Assembly: GCA_028829895.1 (NCBI GenBank)
Contig: CM054179.1
Coordinates: 74,626,044-74,690,043 of the forward strand
Source of the DNA: Sinotaia quadrata
Taxonomy: Eukaryota > Mollusca > Gastropoda > Architaenioglossa > Viviparidae
DNA: 64,000 nucleotides
Reading direction: 5' to 3'
This document shows, piece after piece, positions 49,609 to 63,835 of this stretch; the stretch's first letter is position 1, and each line of letters starts with the position of its first letter. The notes under the pieces were generated by a model. The model did not search any database. It worked only from the letters and a program-made list of their open reading frames with translations, and was not told the origin of the DNA. Both the position numbers and the translations under genes were made by a program.

Positions 49609-50683
49609 TATGACAGAGTAAATTTGCCCCTCCCTATTTTTTAATTTTAATTGTTATATAACCTGCTAAATTGTCAGAGTGACCCGACCTTGGGCACTCC
49701 TTATGGTGTTATTTTCAATGTGTCTGAATATGAAGTAAACAGCCTAAGGCCAGAATATTCTAGATTTGCTGACCTAATGGAAACTGAGTGAGCAGTTTCC
49801 TATTATCCAATGATAATCATTTATGATAATGAGACTAACCAATGGACTGAGTTTAAGGAGTTCACTTGCTGTAGAGAATTTTACACCTTAATCACTTGAA
49901 TTTTAAGAAGAAGGAAGAAGTCCAGTTTGAAGGTAGTTGTTAGCTTAAGTGTGGAGTACGCTGTGCACTATTGATGTATCAGAGCAAAATAAACCGGGTA
50001 CATTCTGGAGAATTCTGGTGCTGTGAAGTTACCAGAATTGTTGAAATTCTATCATACAAAAAAGGAGTGACAGGAGGAGATATTCGAGAATACAACAGAG
50101 AAGTGCTTAATCCAGGTCACATAAATTTACACTCTAATAACTCCATTTCTATTCTCTGATAGGTTTAACCTGTGATTTATATTGTTGAACTGTACTTATA
50201 TTATTTATTACTATATATATGCAGAGAGAAACTGTAAACATTAGTTATCTGAACATGGGTTCATGGAACGTTGTGTTTAGTTGTGTATTTCATTGTAATT
50301 GTCATATGTGTATTTGATGGTTCATTTAATAAACTTAGTGTAAATTTATTGATCTTCTTATGAATATTGATATTGATAATCTAATGGTGGAGAAGAAAGT
50401 AGGTGGATGAGGCTCGCTAAAAATAGATTAAAGGCGGATTTGTCTTCTCCTTTAGTAAGAAATTTTCCACTCACGGAAACCTTACGTGACGGTAAATGTT
50501 GGTTGATGTGGTGGAATAGAGAAAACGTTTACAACGCCAAAATATCTGCCAAGTGGGAGACGAGTGGTGTCTGTTGGAGGATCATTAATAAAATAAAATT
50601 AATATTCTCTTCACTTGAAATTAGATATGAAAGATTAATTAATTAAAAAAATAATCCTTTTCACTAAGTGGCATGCCGTGTCA
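49609..50683 (+). mobile_element. Solo LTR copy H inside minisatellite
   Basis: A 1075-bp LTR starting TATGACAGAGTAAATTTGCC and ending ATGCCGTGTCA, flanked by perfect GAATG repeats (49604-49608 and 50684-50688). It shows the family blocks in order: CCTCCCTATTTTTTAATTTT, GACCTTGGGCACTCCTTATG, CCAATGATAATC, a TTAATAAACTTAGTG poly(A)-signal-like zone (about 50325), CTCGCTAAAAATAGATTAAA, GGCGGATTTGTCTTCTCC, and CACTTGAAATTAGATATGA. The start carries small changes from the TGTGGC consensus. No pol or gag domain is present, so it is a solo LTR. A 79-residue frame inside (50407-50646) is not conserved in copy D. Confidence 0.92.
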
Positions 50684-50735
50684 GAATGTCATGACATATA
50701 TATGTAGGATTATAATGCCAAGACATCTACATTTC
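50684..50735. repeat. ~27-bp minisatellite resumes, right TSD
   Basis: Begins with the right GAATG duplication and continues GAATGTCATGACAT...TATGTAGGATTATAATG, in phase with the array left of LTR copy H. Confidence 0.85.
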
Positions 50736-50935
50736 CACCCTATTCCAAATTTCCATTTCCTTTACTAGTATAAGGAACAGCAATACATATGTCGTTATAC
50801 CTTTATCGTCAAGACAAAACATTTGTTTTGCATTGTAGTTTGCAAGATGCCGACACCTGTCTTCCCTTTTTGTTAAACGCCAACACATTTATAATTTGCA
50901 TTTGTCGATTTGCGGCGTGTAATCTTAAATCAATA

Positions 50936-51066
50936 GTTGTACAAATTTCACTATTAATAGGTCGTATATGTACGAGCTTCACAATTAATAGGTCGTATTT
51001 GTACCAGTTTCACAATTAATTCGTCGTAGGTGCAAGAGTTTCATTATTAATAGGTCGTAGTTGTTC
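50936..51066. repeat. ~29-bp minisatellite, five copies
   Basis: Unit contains TTTCACAATTAATAGGTCGT and ATGTAC. Each copy differs at several positions. Confidence 0.88.
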
Positions 51067-51556
51067 CTGTAATGGAATGATGAATCCCGGAATATATTTT
51101 ATCATCAAAGTTTACGATGCAGCAGTAATAGTTAAGATTACATGCTACACTGCCCTGCATCACAGCACAGGAAAAAAAACCCCAAACGAATAATGCTCTC
51201 CCGCAGAGCTGTTTTTCAGACGCTGGCAGGTAAAATAATTAAGAACAGAAATGTTATTTGTAACGCTACACTGTAGGAGGTGGGGACACATTGTTGTATT
51301 TTCGCGTGTCTAGTTTTCATTTCGAGGAGAGTTAAAAAAAAGTGTTCAGCAGTTTGGAATGTGATTCCAGTTCAAAGACTGGATGAAGCAGGCCTTCCTG
51401 TGAAAAGTCATTCTAGGGAAATGAAGCCGCTCACACGTGACTGATAAAATGTCGAATCAAAATAAATTCACGAAGCGTCAGACCCGACTGATGCATCTCA
51501 TCGTTGACGGTAGTAATCAGATATGTGACTGTTTCAGAGAATACCGGGAGGACGAA
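51067..51556. other. Unannotated stretch, no gene seen
   Basis: Unique-looking sequence with A runs at about 51174 and 51335. No motif. Confidence 0.5.
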
Positions 51557-51815
51557 CAATGAACGCAGAGGTAGCGCTAGAGGCAGAACAATGGACGTAC
51601 AGGTAGCGCTAGAGGCAGAACAATGGACGTACAGGTAGCGCTGGAGGCAGAACAATGAACGTAGAGTAGTGTTAGAGGCAGAACAATGGACGTACAGGTA
51701 GCGCTAGAGGCAGAACAATGGACGTACAGGTAGCGTTAAAGGCAGAATAAATGGATGTACAGGTAACATTACAGGGAAAACAATGGACATACGCGTATCG
51801 CTAGAGGTAGAATAA
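51557..51815. repeat. 32-bp minisatellite, about eight copies
   Basis: Unit contains CAATGGACGTACAGGTAGCG and CTAGAGGCAGAA. The left copies are nearly identical and the right ones decayed. Confidence 0.93.
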
Positions 51816-51822
51816 TACACCT

Positions 51823-51993
51823 AAACGCAAAGATTGCCTACTTTAGATCAAGGTAACACTTTATACACCTAAACGCAAAGATTACCTACTTCAGACCACA
51901 GTAATATTTCATACATCTAAACGCAAAGATTGCCTACTTCAGACCACAGTAATATTTCATACACCTAAACGCAAAGATTGCCTACTTCAGACT
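51823..51993. repeat. 48-bp minisatellite, four copies
   Basis: Unit contains ATACACCTAAACGCAAAGAT, TGCCTACTTCAGACC and AGTAATATTTC. It follows directly on the preceding 32-bp array but is unrelated to it. Confidence 0.93.
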
Positions 51994-52794
51994 ACTAAGT
52001 CGTGCTGAGAACCGTGAAACCCAAGCACACCATATAACCGCTGCCCTCGTCCTTATCGAATGGGGGAAAAAAGTCAACCAGTCTCCCACAGTTCCGAGCA
52101 GGCGGCTCAAAAGCGTCGACTTCCGGCAAAGCTGGGGATCTAGTTGTCGCGAGAACACGTTGATCCCGAATTGATCCACTCGCTTGAAAGATGAAAGCTT
52201 CCATTTAAAGCATCAAGGTTTAGCGCGTCCGTGTTTGTCAATCCACCTTGTATGCATTGCAACTTGACTCTTGTTACTTCTGTGTGTTGCGTATATGAGA
52301 GTGGGAGAAGATGAGGAGGGATGAGTGGATGGGTGAAAGGGAACGGGGAAGCAGAAGACAGAGACAGAAGAGAAAGAGAAATGGGAGGGGGAGGGGTTTA
52401 CAGTGGTAGAATAACTGAAATGTACAGTTGAGTATATTTTGATATAGGATGGCGAATTGTGCAGTCGCTACAATCTCACGTTCTTTCACCACTCATATCC
52501 GCCATCTTGGACAACATACTAAACACTCTTCCTTTAACTAAGAATATTTATAAAGGTGGGGAAAAAATCTCCAAAGAACATAAACGCCTTGAAACTAAAA
52601 ACAAAGTGCATACAAAAAGTGATCTTGTACCATAAGCATGCATTTGTGAAAATTCATTGACTTTTCTAAGCGTGTAATGATCTTTGGACAGTTTATACAA
52701 AATACTTTTCTTTATACAAATATATATGAACTGTTATCTTTTCGTACAAGTTACATATAATATTTCTCTTTGCACACGTGCACATAAATATTAT
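51994..52794. other. Repeat-poor stretch, no gene called
   Basis: The first 210 bases are GC-richer and repeat-poor, with two overlapping minus-strand frames of 65-69 residues lacking motifs. A purine-rich patch (about 52300-52395) and AT-rich DNA follow. Confidence 0.4.
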
Positions 52795-53012
52795 TATGTG
52801 TATAAGTGTATATCGGTCCTTGTATTAATGTACACTGGTCCTTGTATAAGTGTACATCGGTCATTGTATACATGTACATTGGTCCTTGTATAAGTGTATA
52901 TCGGTCATTGTATACATGTACATTGGTGCTTGTATAACTGCACATTGGTCCTTGTATAAATATACATTGCTCCTATTATAAGTGTACATTGGTCCTTGTA
53001 TAAGTGTATATG
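52795..53012. repeat. ~30-bp degenerate minisatellite
   Basis: About seven copies of ATTGGTCCTTGTATAAGTG plus TACATCGG-type sequence, with two alternating variants (TATAAGTGTA and TATACATGTA). Confidence 0.88.
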
Positions 53013-53039
53013 TATTATTTTTCTCTTTGTACTAAGGTC

Positions 53040-53215
53040 AGAAAAATATTTATGTTGTATATACATGCACACAAAATATTTATCTTGTATATACTTGCAC
53101 ACAAAATATTTATCTTGTATATACATGCACACAAAATATTTCTCTTGTATATACATGCACACAAAATATTTATCTTGTATATACATGCACACAAAATATT
53201 TATCCTCGCACAAGC
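53040..53215. repeat. 30-bp minisatellite, six copies
   Basis: Unit contains ACACAAAATATTTATCTTGT and ATATACATGC, nearly identical copies. With 30-base periodicity all frames stay open, giving Lys-Tyr/His-rich repeat readings on both strands. Confidence 0.94.
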
Positions 53216-54885
53216 ATATAAATTAACGATTGACATGCAAATTTTAATCATGGCAACATCAACCGCTAACACCTTTACAATGTAACTATGGAGTAAACAC
53301 TTATGAGCCACATGCAACAAATAACACAAAAGAAACCAGCCCTAGACTCTCTCCCATCAAACATGCACGAATGATATGTAAACACTCACTTGACAATTAG
53401 CACTCTTAGGAAAGAAAAGGGAAACAATCACTCATACAATGAATAAACAGAGCAACACATAAAGAACACCTACAATGGAGGATGAACGCAAAAGGGAAAC
53501 AAAGCAAATTGACAAGTAGCTATTGATCACCAACAAATTCACAACATCAAAATTACACCTAATGGATAAACATCGACATCCTACCATTCATACCCACAAT
53601 CCTCTTTGGCAGCACGAACTCCAAACACAGACACCTACATTAATGACAACCATAAAAAAACCCCAACAACTAAACATTACCCAGACCGCGACCACCACTT
53701 ATGCAGAGCGGTTCAAAAGACCAACGCTTGGATTGGGGAAATACACCACTCCCACTTGTGTATGTCAATATTTAAACTCCACCCCTCCCCCACACTAACC
53801 TCTATACTAACGGCAGAACTTTTATGTTTACAAAATAAGCACTAGAACTCAGAAACACTGCCACCTCTATTGTATCCCAGCAACTAATACTCACAGACTT
53901 CCTCACTCCATACACACATAAACACGCGTATGTACCCCGATTCCCAAATGTTTGATTCAAAAGAAAACTTTTAATGTAACAGTAACATTCTCATTAACTC
54001 TAACCAGTCTCTCATCATTAATTTTTGACCTTTTCGAATTTTTTTTTTTAAGTTTAGGTTTTTAATGGTAAGATATATTAAACAAAACATCGTTTCTTTA
54101 AAATCGAATGTGAATGCATAATTTTATCAAAAGAGTGTTTCAGGGACCATGAATGCCTTCATAGTATTTCTCTTAGTGTCATAAACATCATCATGAAAAC
54201 ACTTTTGTTTTCAGTCGGTGTATTCAAATAAATATTGTGACAATATTTCCATTAACCAGTCAAAATACTGACATTACTAAATAATTTTATTTTCTTCGAA
54301 GATTATGAAAATTGATCAAATTATTCAAATGAAACAATTATAATAATACAACAAATTAAGAAACGCCCAACAGTAGTGTGGTGAAATGTCGATTTAAATT
54401 TTATTTATGAAATCAAACATTTTTAATGTATTATTGAATCATAATTATTATTTGAATGTTGACACTTGACATTTGAGGGCTAGATAAAGATAAACTAATT
54501 TTGCCGTCGGTTGCCTGTGTTGACTTACGACCAGAAAGATATTAGAGTAGTAGAGTGAAGGGAACCACAGCATAATGATTCTCTCTAAGCGGCGACTCTG
54601 TTGGTCAGATAAGCGTGAACAATTAATTAAAATCCGTTTGATGGTTTCCGTTCACTAAACACAACAGTGAGTCCATCAGATTTGAATAATACCCGAGTCT
54701 GCATTTACGGGGTGATCGGAAAAAGAGTGTCTGTGACTCAGCGGTGGTCAGTTTAGGAAAGGTCCATAAAGAGTAGCGACACATAAACTTCTCGTCTTAC
54801 CACGAGTAAACTCCCAACAGTGCTTTTGTTTTTCGATATGGACCTAATTCATGACGTCACATAAAATGTCTATATATGACAGAAA
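53216..54885. other. AT-rich and CA-rich unique stretch
   Basis: The part at 53300-53940 is A/C-rich on the plus strand and gives Thr/Pro/His-rich frames (91 and 79 residues, overlapping in different frames) without motifs. The rest is AT-rich. No gene supported. Confidence 0.45.
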
Positions 54886-55225
54886 ATACGGTATTATGTG
54901 TGGCAGACACAGCAATAAGCTTTTTATGTCTCAGACACAGTTATAAGCTCTTTATGTGACAGACACAGCTATAAGCTGTTTATGTGACAGACACATCTAT
55001 AAGTTCTTTATGTTTCATACAGTAGTACAGGATCATTATGTGACAAACACAGCTATAAGCTCTTTATGTGTCATACACTAGTACAGGATCATTATGTGAC
55101 AGACACAGCTATAAGCTCTTTATGTGTCATACACAAGTAAAGGATCGTTATGTGACAGGCACAGCTATAAGCTCTTTATGTGTCATACACTAGTACAGGA
55201 TCATTATGTGACAGGCACTACTATC
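54886..55225. repeat. Two-level ~25/56-bp minisatellite
   Basis: Left copies are ~27 bases (CAGACACAGCTATAAGCTCT, TTATGTGA). From about 55015 they fuse into a ~56-base higher-order unit that adds GTCATACACTAGTACAGGAT. Confidence 0.9.
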
Positions 55226-56312
<1,087 letters not shown>

Positions 56313-57033
56313 TCTATCTACCATCTATATGTCTATCTATTACAAACACTACACAACATAATTACAGCAGTTGATTACTATAAAATATTCAACATTTACG
56401 CATAAATCAATATGGCTCAAAGTTCAGTAATAATCTTAGTGGCTGTTACTGGGTCATGATTGAGTACTTAAAGAGACATAATGTTCACTTATTTCTTATA
56501 TAGACAAGACAAAAGTCGGACAAAACTCTCTTACTCAAAACCTTAACTTACATTTACAAATGCAGTGGACACTAATACACTTGAAGTGGTTGAAGCAGGG
56601 ACAAGTTAGAGCAGAAATTACATTACTGGGGGAGTTGGGAAACTCGAAGCTAAGTTGAATGAAAATGTGAGAGATTAGAACAAGTTGAAAATCACTACTT
56701 TTTTTTTTAGTTTTTTAAAGTTAAAACTATTATTACTATTTAAATTATTATTATTATTGAATCTGAACTATTATTATAATTAAGATATATTTACTTTTAA
56801 CTTAATAAAAGTGTGAGGTGGTTGGACACACCACAGTCATCATTATCACAATCATCAACATTTATTTTGACGATGAAAAAAAAAGGTTATACCATAATTG
56901 GTATGTACGTGAGCTATGCCAGTAGATTTGAAGCCTAATGGACCAGGAGTTTTATAGAATTAATACATTTTCCTTGAAATTAATCTTGTAAGTGGACAAT
57001 GGTCCTTCTAATAAGTTTTCCTATGCGCGCGAA
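56313..57033. other. Unannotated AT-rich stretch
   Basis: Unique-looking with T and A runs (about 56700 and 56876) and ATT repetition near 56735-56760. Confidence 0.5.
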
Positions 57034-57130
57034 ACATTTTCCTGTGTGTGCAGAACTTTTTCCTGTGTGTGCAGAACTTTTTCCTGTGTGTGCAGAACTT
57101 TTTCCTGTGTGTGCAGAACTTTTTCACGTT
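57034..57130. repeat. 21-bp minisatellite, four to five copies
   Basis: Unit TTCCTGTGTGTGCAGAACTT plus T, perfect copies. As 21 is a multiple of three, two overlapping frames stay open across it. Confidence 0.95.
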
Positions 57131-58099
57131 TGCGGAACTGGCGGTTGTTTGAGCTTGCTACTAACACGTGCGCGGAATTTTGAAACTGGCGCCCAACATT
57201 CTCTAATGAACCGCGCGACCGCGTACGTCAGAGGGAATATTGCCTGTGGAGTAATTAAGCAGCAATTTAGAAACAGATGCCTGACTGCTGACACTCAAAC
57301 ATTCTTCTCATGTATTTGGTGGACCACTAAAACTATGGGAAACATCTCGGTGAGGCACTTAGCGACATCTTGGCTGGAAGTAATTTATCGCAGGTCGTCA
57401 CAAGTTCTGGCAGCTTATAGCCTGCAGACCCCCTCTGACGCAGGGGCCTAATTCGGACCGTTTGCAGATCTGTGCGCCTGTGACAGCAGGACGTAGAGCA
57501 CACAATCAAGGGAGCTTACTCGGTCTGCAAATACTGAAAGAGAGTCTTTCGGCTCAACATGGTGTGAATTGCCTGCTTAGTAGAAATGATTGACAGCGAA
57601 GTAAACCAAGTTAAAACCCAGTCGGAGCGACCAGCGGGCTCTCTTGTGTCCATTCGTTATATATTTTCCTTTTAGCAAACGACGTAGTGTCTTCTCATCA
57701 GACAGTTAATGCCCTTGATCGGCCTCCCGAGTCATAGCTCTGGTAGAGAAAAGAAATGCGGATTCTAAAGTTCAGTTAATGAATGCTGAGTGGTATCGGG
57801 TAGAATTAGCTCCCCCACCAAAAAAAATAAAAAAAATAAAAAGGAAAGCAAAGAAGAAGAAATAAAAACGGCAAAGAAAGAAAAGGGAAGAGATTAAAGC
57901 AATATGCGTATGACAGAGATATACAACGAATAAAAGAAACTAACCAAAAATATTTTTAAAAAAGAAAGAAAACATCTATCATTTTAGTTAGGTGTTCACT
58001 TTCTAATGTAAATAAATGCCCTAAATAAATGCCCTATATGCAATGTAGGATACAAAAATCATTATTGTTTAAAAATAATGAGAGTGTGTGTGTTAATAT
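57131..58099. other. GC-richer stretch; 150-aa frame not called
   Basis: The longest non-simple frame of the window (56999-57451, plus) starts before the 21-bp repeat and runs about 100 residues beyond it. It has no recognisable domain, and its N-terminal third is repeat-derived. It is a weak candidate exon only. Downstream (57805-57970) the plus strand is A/purine-rich. Confidence 0.35.
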
Positions 58100-59000
58100 T
58101 CAGAATAATCTGGGAATTTAATGCTTAAATAATATGGGGTTTAATGCTTTATATAATGGGCTTAGAATATTCTGTGTAGTGTGGAATTTAAACCTCTTTA
58201 TAGTGCAGACTTTTAATTATCTGTTTCATGTTGACATTTAATATTCTACATAATATGTGCTTTTAATGTTCTATATAATGTCTACTTTAAATCTATTTCA
58301 TGTTGACATATAATATTCTACATAATGTGTGTATATGCAATGTTTGCTTTAAATCGATGTCATGTTGACATTTAATATTCTATGCAACGTGTATTTTAAT
58401 GTACTATGCTATGTTTGCTTTAGATCTACTTCATTATATTTTTAATATTCGATATAGCGTGTACTTTTAATGTACTTCATGTTGACATTCTACATAATGA
58501 GAATTGTTAATGATCTATGATATGTTTGTTTTAAATCTATTTAATGTTTGCATTCTACGTAAAGTGCATTTACCATGTTTACTTTAAATTTACTTCATGA
58601 TGTCATTAAATAGTCTACACAATGTAGATTTTTAATGTTCTGTGCGATATTTAAAATCTACTTCATGATGTCATTAAATAGTCTACATAATGTAGATTTT
58701 TAATGTTCTGTGCGATATTTAAAATCTAATTCATGATGGCATTAAACGGTCTGCGTAATGTATATTTTTTAATGTTCTGTGCGATGTTTACTTTAAATCT
58801 AATTCATACTGACATATAATGTTCTACATACTGTAGATTTTTAATGTTCTGTGCGAGGCTTTCTTTAAATCTGCTACATGTTGTCATTTAATATTCTATA
58901 TATAATAAAGAATTATTAATGAACTATGCAATGTGGGTTTGTAGGGTCCATTTAAAATACAGGCATTTAATGTTTTGAGTAATTTAGACTTTAATTGATC
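58100..59000. repeat. Degenerate AT-rich ~60-bp array
   Basis: About fourteen decayed copies share TTTAATGTTCT, ATATAATGTGTACTTT, AAATCTACTTCATG and TTGACATTTAATATTCTACA. A closer pair lies at about 58590-58730 (CTTCATGATGTCATTAAATA). Old satellite-like array. Confidence 0.85.
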
Positions 59001-60000
59001 TTTCAATGGGAAATTTTAAGTTCTAAGCCATGAGGATTGCCAACAACACGATTTCCTCAGGACGAGCTGTTTATAAAAAGTATGTTTGCATTATGCAGAC
59101 GAAACTAGTGCTGGCAGAAACATAGTGACAATGCTGCAGCAAAAGCCACACAGCGGAGTTGATCTCGGAAAACCTCGCAAAACAACATAAGATATGTGGC
59201 TGTTCGATTTTATCAATAGAATTTAGAAACCAGACCTTGAAAATACCGCATTTGTAATTACTTAATTTGCCCACGTTTCTTCTTCCACTCTGTCTGACTC
59301 TTCTTCTCATAATCAGTGAATCTTTGCTTTAGTGGAACCTGGTCATTAAATTTGAATCATATCACATACTGGTATCTGATCGCTCTCTTTGTGCACAACT
59401 CGCACAAAACAACTTCAGAATAAATGAGCAAAAAACAAATAATGTGAATTGATTTTATAAGGCCAGATAAATCGCTGGCACAGCTCACGTAGCTTTAAGA
59501 GAAAACAGCGGTAGATAACCCATGCTCATTTTCTTGATAGATAATAAAGACCGATTTAAGAGAGAGTGAAGTGGATTCTTCTTTCCTTTTCTTTTTTTCC
59601 CCCTGTGGGGGTATTAATATTTTGGAAGGAAATTCTGATGGGATGTACCCAACTGTGCAGCTGTTAAAATATGAATGAGGGCCGTTTGTAAACGCATTAT
59701 CTGGATCATTGCTTTAAGGGCTTCAAAACATGGTGGAGTATGTAATTACAGAAAAATACAAAAGAAACACGAGGAGGTTGGGTGGGGAGACAATTGCCAC
59801 TGGGAGCAAGCATTCAAGCAAAGAAATGCAATAATTACAATTGGTATTCTTTCATTCATCAATCATTTTTACACTTATTATAATGTTCGTTTATACAATT
59901 GTTCCTTCTTTCTTCTTATTCATTTGTTTCTTTCATCATTCGTACATAATTCATTCATTCATTCATTCATTCAATAATTCGTTTATTTAGTCATTCTTCA
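59001..60000. other. Unannotated stretch, no gene seen
   Basis: Unique-looking. A short ATTC run lies at about 59947-59970. Frames of 79 and 100 residues have no motif. Confidence 0.45.
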
Positions 60001-61040
60001 TCTGACGCCAGCTTCACCAAGTTAATGGTTTTTATTATTAATTAATTAATTAATCATCCATAACTAATTACAAGTGATGAAAATGTTAAATTATGTTATT
60101 TATAATTCTCCAGAAGACACCACTCGTCTCTCTCACTTGGCGGATATGCGGGATCTAGAAACGTTTCTCTCTTCCACAACATTAAAGACAAACATTTACA
60201 TTCACACAATATTTCCGTAGGTGGAAAAATTACTAAAGGAGAAGACAAATCCGTCTTTAATCTATATTTAGTAAGCCCCCATCCACCCACGGTCTTTCTA
60301 ATACATGGTTATCAATATTTGTAAGAAGGTCAATAAATTTAACAATAAATTTATTAAATCAATAATCAAATATACACATAGCAAATACAATGAAGAAAGA
60401 TTACTTGACCTCACTGCTTCCACGAAACCATGTTCGAATAATTTTAATACCTTACAGTTTTATATCCTAAAACACAATTCAAGAGATTAGTGTCAATACA
60501 AATCACAGTATAGTTCTTATCAGAGAACAGAAATGGAGTTATTAAAGATAAGCAAAAATAGTTTCTACTTAACCTTGTATAGGCAAAACTGCAATAGTCT
60601 TTTTGAATGCTTTTCAAAACAGTTCACAAGTTTATTGTTCACCTTAATACTGTCAAGTCCATGTATTTCCCTCTAAAGTTGTAGAACACTGATTCACAGC
60701 TCTTCTCTTGAGGCTAACCTGGGCACTCCTTCACAGTATTAGCTCCCTTAAGCAGAACAACAATTGTAGCAATTTTCAGTATCTTCCATGTACCAGAAAT
60801 TCAGGTAACACATAAACTAACAGATGGACAGACAAATGGACATACAGATAGAAGACTTGAAGATGGAGACTGGCTGAGTCTATGTAGACTTCTCTTCCTA
60901 AGTGACATAACATGGCGTTCTTATGAACCAATGGCTGATTCACTTCAGCAAACTGATGCCAACAACAGAAGCAAAGCTACCAATATGTAAGCCCCAAAAC
61001 ATGGTGAAAATCCTGCAATTTATAAATACAGCAGAGACTG
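60001..61040 (-). mobile_element. LTR (copy I), 3' two-thirds
   Basis: On the minus strand it ends at about 60001-60003 (GGTGAAGCTGGCGTCAGA). Moving right, it shares with copies B, G and H the TTACAAGTGATGA block, TCTCCAGAAGACACCACTCG, GGAGAAGACAAATCCG, TTTAGTAAGCCCCCATCCAC, a CAATAAATTTAACAATAAAT zone, one 55-bp-type unit (about 60470-60530), and the AGTTGTAGAACACTGAT and AGCAGAACAA blocks (60678-60760). Similarity fades near 61040. The 5' TGTGGC terminus was not found. Confidence 0.78.
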
Positions 61041-63444
61041 GTAACATTAACTACATAGTTCACTTTAGATAAAGGCTAATCATTTTCTCTGAGCACAATC
61101 TCACTACCCTGAAATAAACATAAATTAATTATACATGGACAATTTTTCATAAAATTATTAATCACAAAATAGGTAAATGCAACTCTACCTTTGTTCAGCA
61201 AAACCAAGGATCCAAATAATCTGTAACAATACATACATATTTCATTTAAAATCAAATATGCTATTTTTAAGCCTTTGGGCTTATCATTCAAACAGACTTT
61301 CAGATTTACACTACATCAAAATCTGGTCTTCTGCTACACACCTGGCATTGTGGAGAAAGCAGGTGGCTTGGATTTACTATCATATTTAAAGGTTATTTTG
61401 TTGACCTTAGGGCAGGGCTGCATCCAAGCTTTCATTTACACATAGGATTAACAATGGACATCTGACTTCCCATCCCATTGAACTTGAGTATGCCAAACAA
61501 CCACCTCCCTTCCTCTTTCATTCAGGGACATTTATGATCAAAGATGCTTCTTACTATGCATGTTTACTATAATGGACTGGTCGGATTTCTTGACCAGGAT
61601 TCACAACAAAGTCTGGCTTGCTGGGGAAAATACAGTGAAATTTACTTCTCTTTGACCCAGAAAAAACATCTGTTTTGTCTTATGGGTGATGCAATAGTTA
61701 TGTCATATGTGTGTTTATGTTCATATTATACAACATTTTTCATCTACGTTTAGATTTTTTATTTACTACTAATTTCTTACATCTAAAATATATATTGACT
61801 GAGGGTTCTATCAATTTACTGAACTATGGAATATTAGCAGTATTAATTAATTAAGACCTTTATCATATTTAAATAAGTACAATGAAAGTGGGGAAAGCTT
61901 GCACATAAATATTCCACCCACCCACACCTCAAAAACGGTTCTGAGTAAGAGAGAACTCCATTTTTTCTCTCTCTCTTTGTTTATCTCTTTCTTTCTTTCT
62001 CTCTTTCTTTCTTTCTCTTTTTCTCCTGTATTCTAAAAAGACTACTCTACATCTGAACACTTGTGTCCCTTCTCGGAATCTGTGATCACTTACACTGAAT
62101 GTAAAACCATACCAATGAACGTTTTTGTTGTTATTCTTTCTCATCATTTTTCCATAACTGTAGGAATGATGGTGATGATCTTCTTCATACCACTACCACC
62201 ACCACCACCACCACCACCACCACCGCCAATATAATGTCCTATGCACATCATATCCTTCCTCATTGTCACCTTCATCTTCCTTCATACACTCCCCCTACCC
62301 CCCCTCCGAATTTCCCCATTATTCTCAGTTATTCCTATAATCCTCACACTTCTCTTTGTCAGTATCTCCAGCCTCAACAACATTTCAGTCATTGTATCCA
62401 CAGCCTTTTCGTCATCATCATATTCATAATCCTTATAATCTTTTGTGTCATGTTAGTTGCTTTGTTAACGTTTAATTATAACATGCTTTACTATGATTAC
62501 CGTTTAAAACAGGAAATAAGCCACAACACAACTTGCATCATAGACTCTTGGGACTATTATTTTAAAATCATATATCATTCTTTCTCGTCTTTAATAATGA
62601 AAATAGTTTGAAAATGGGTTAGTTGTCCACCAAGCTTAAACCTATTTAACTATGTAAATGATTAATAGGTTGGTAACTTTGAGTCGTTTCCCTTTGTCTT
62701 CTTTACTGGTCCAAGGTGCCAGACAAAGAGACAACAATTATCATAGTAGTTTTGATTTATGTATCTTATCTGTACCTGAAAATATTATTTTAACTGTTTG
62801 TTAACTTGGTTTATGGAACCCTCCTGAGGTTAGAACTTTAATAATCACGCCAAGCGAAAATGAAATATTGATAATCGAAAGGAGAAAATTAACTAAATAA
62901 AAAAATATTAAAATGCACTCAACAAAAAGGGAAATAAGCAATAAATATTCGCATTCGCAATAATATTCCATTGACACCAACAAACTTTTCCTGACGGCTA
63001 GGTTCGATATGAGGGGACATAATCCAAATTAATTTTGACTGATGTTTCTCGATGAGTTCTGGGGCATGTCATAATCCGAACGTCACGGAATGGCTTCAAG
63101 GGTATTATAATTAGACCGCAAAATGTCGGCACTTACAGACCTACTGGTCACATCATATGTAACTCAAACCTATAAAATGCATACAAGATGCTGAAGATGA
63201 AAAAAAAACGCCTCTCTAATGGATTTCAAAATCAGACTTCCTCGAAATGAAAATTTGATGATAAAAATCTGCGATACACAACAATGATTCTTGGAGCGCT
63301 CCATAACAGCCTTACCACATCGACTCTTGAGAATCCTGGTACAAATAATACTTTGAACCGTCTGAAATATCGTTAATTTCCATTTAGAATACACAATTTT
63401 CAGATATTCAAAACACCATTTACCAACAATTAAAACGTATAAAG
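61041..63444. other. Mostly unique stretch, small repeats
   Basis: Contains a CTTT-rich pyrimidine tract at 61968-62025, a CAC trinucleotide run at 62190-62227, and unrecognised short frames (up to 125 residues at 62234-62611, hydrophobic because of T-rich composition). No gene supported. Confidence 0.45.
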
Positions 63445-63835
63445 GCATTCAAGACACCTTTCATCACCACTTGACTCATCAGTAAATGCATTCAGGACAC
63501 CTTTCATCACCACTTGACTCGTCAGTAAATGCATTCAGGACACCTTTCATCACCACTTGACTCATCAGTAAATACATTCAGGACACCTTTCATCACCACT
63601 TGACTCATCAGTAAATGCATTCAGGACACCTTTCATCACCATTTGACTCATCAGTAAATGCATTCAGGACACCTTTCATCACCATTTGACTCATCAGTAA
63701 ATGCATTCAGGACACCTTTCATCACCACTTGACTCATCAGTAAATGTATTCAAGACACCTTTCATCACTACTTGACTCATCAGTAAATGTATTCAAGACA
63801 ACTTCCACCGCAAATTAACATCAGTAAAGGCATTC
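63445..63835. repeat. 43-bp minisatellite, eight or nine copies
   Basis: Unit contains CATTCAGGACACCTTTCATC, ACCACTTGACTCATCAG and TAAATG. The central copies are nearly identical. Decayed relatives (AAACACCGTTTAACACC) continue toward the window end. Confidence 0.94.

Noticed and set aside
53004..53329. Lys/Tyr/Cys-rich repeat proteins on both strands
   Set aside because: They are translations of a 30-bp minisatellite that stays open in several frames.
57737..57785. tRNA-like A box TAGCTCTGGTAGAG followed by a weak B-box-like AGTTCAGTTAAT
   Set aside because: The A and B boxes are too close, the arms do not pair into a cloverleaf, and the B box lacks the GGTTCGA core. It is perhaps a decayed tRNA-like repeat, but this cannot be supported.
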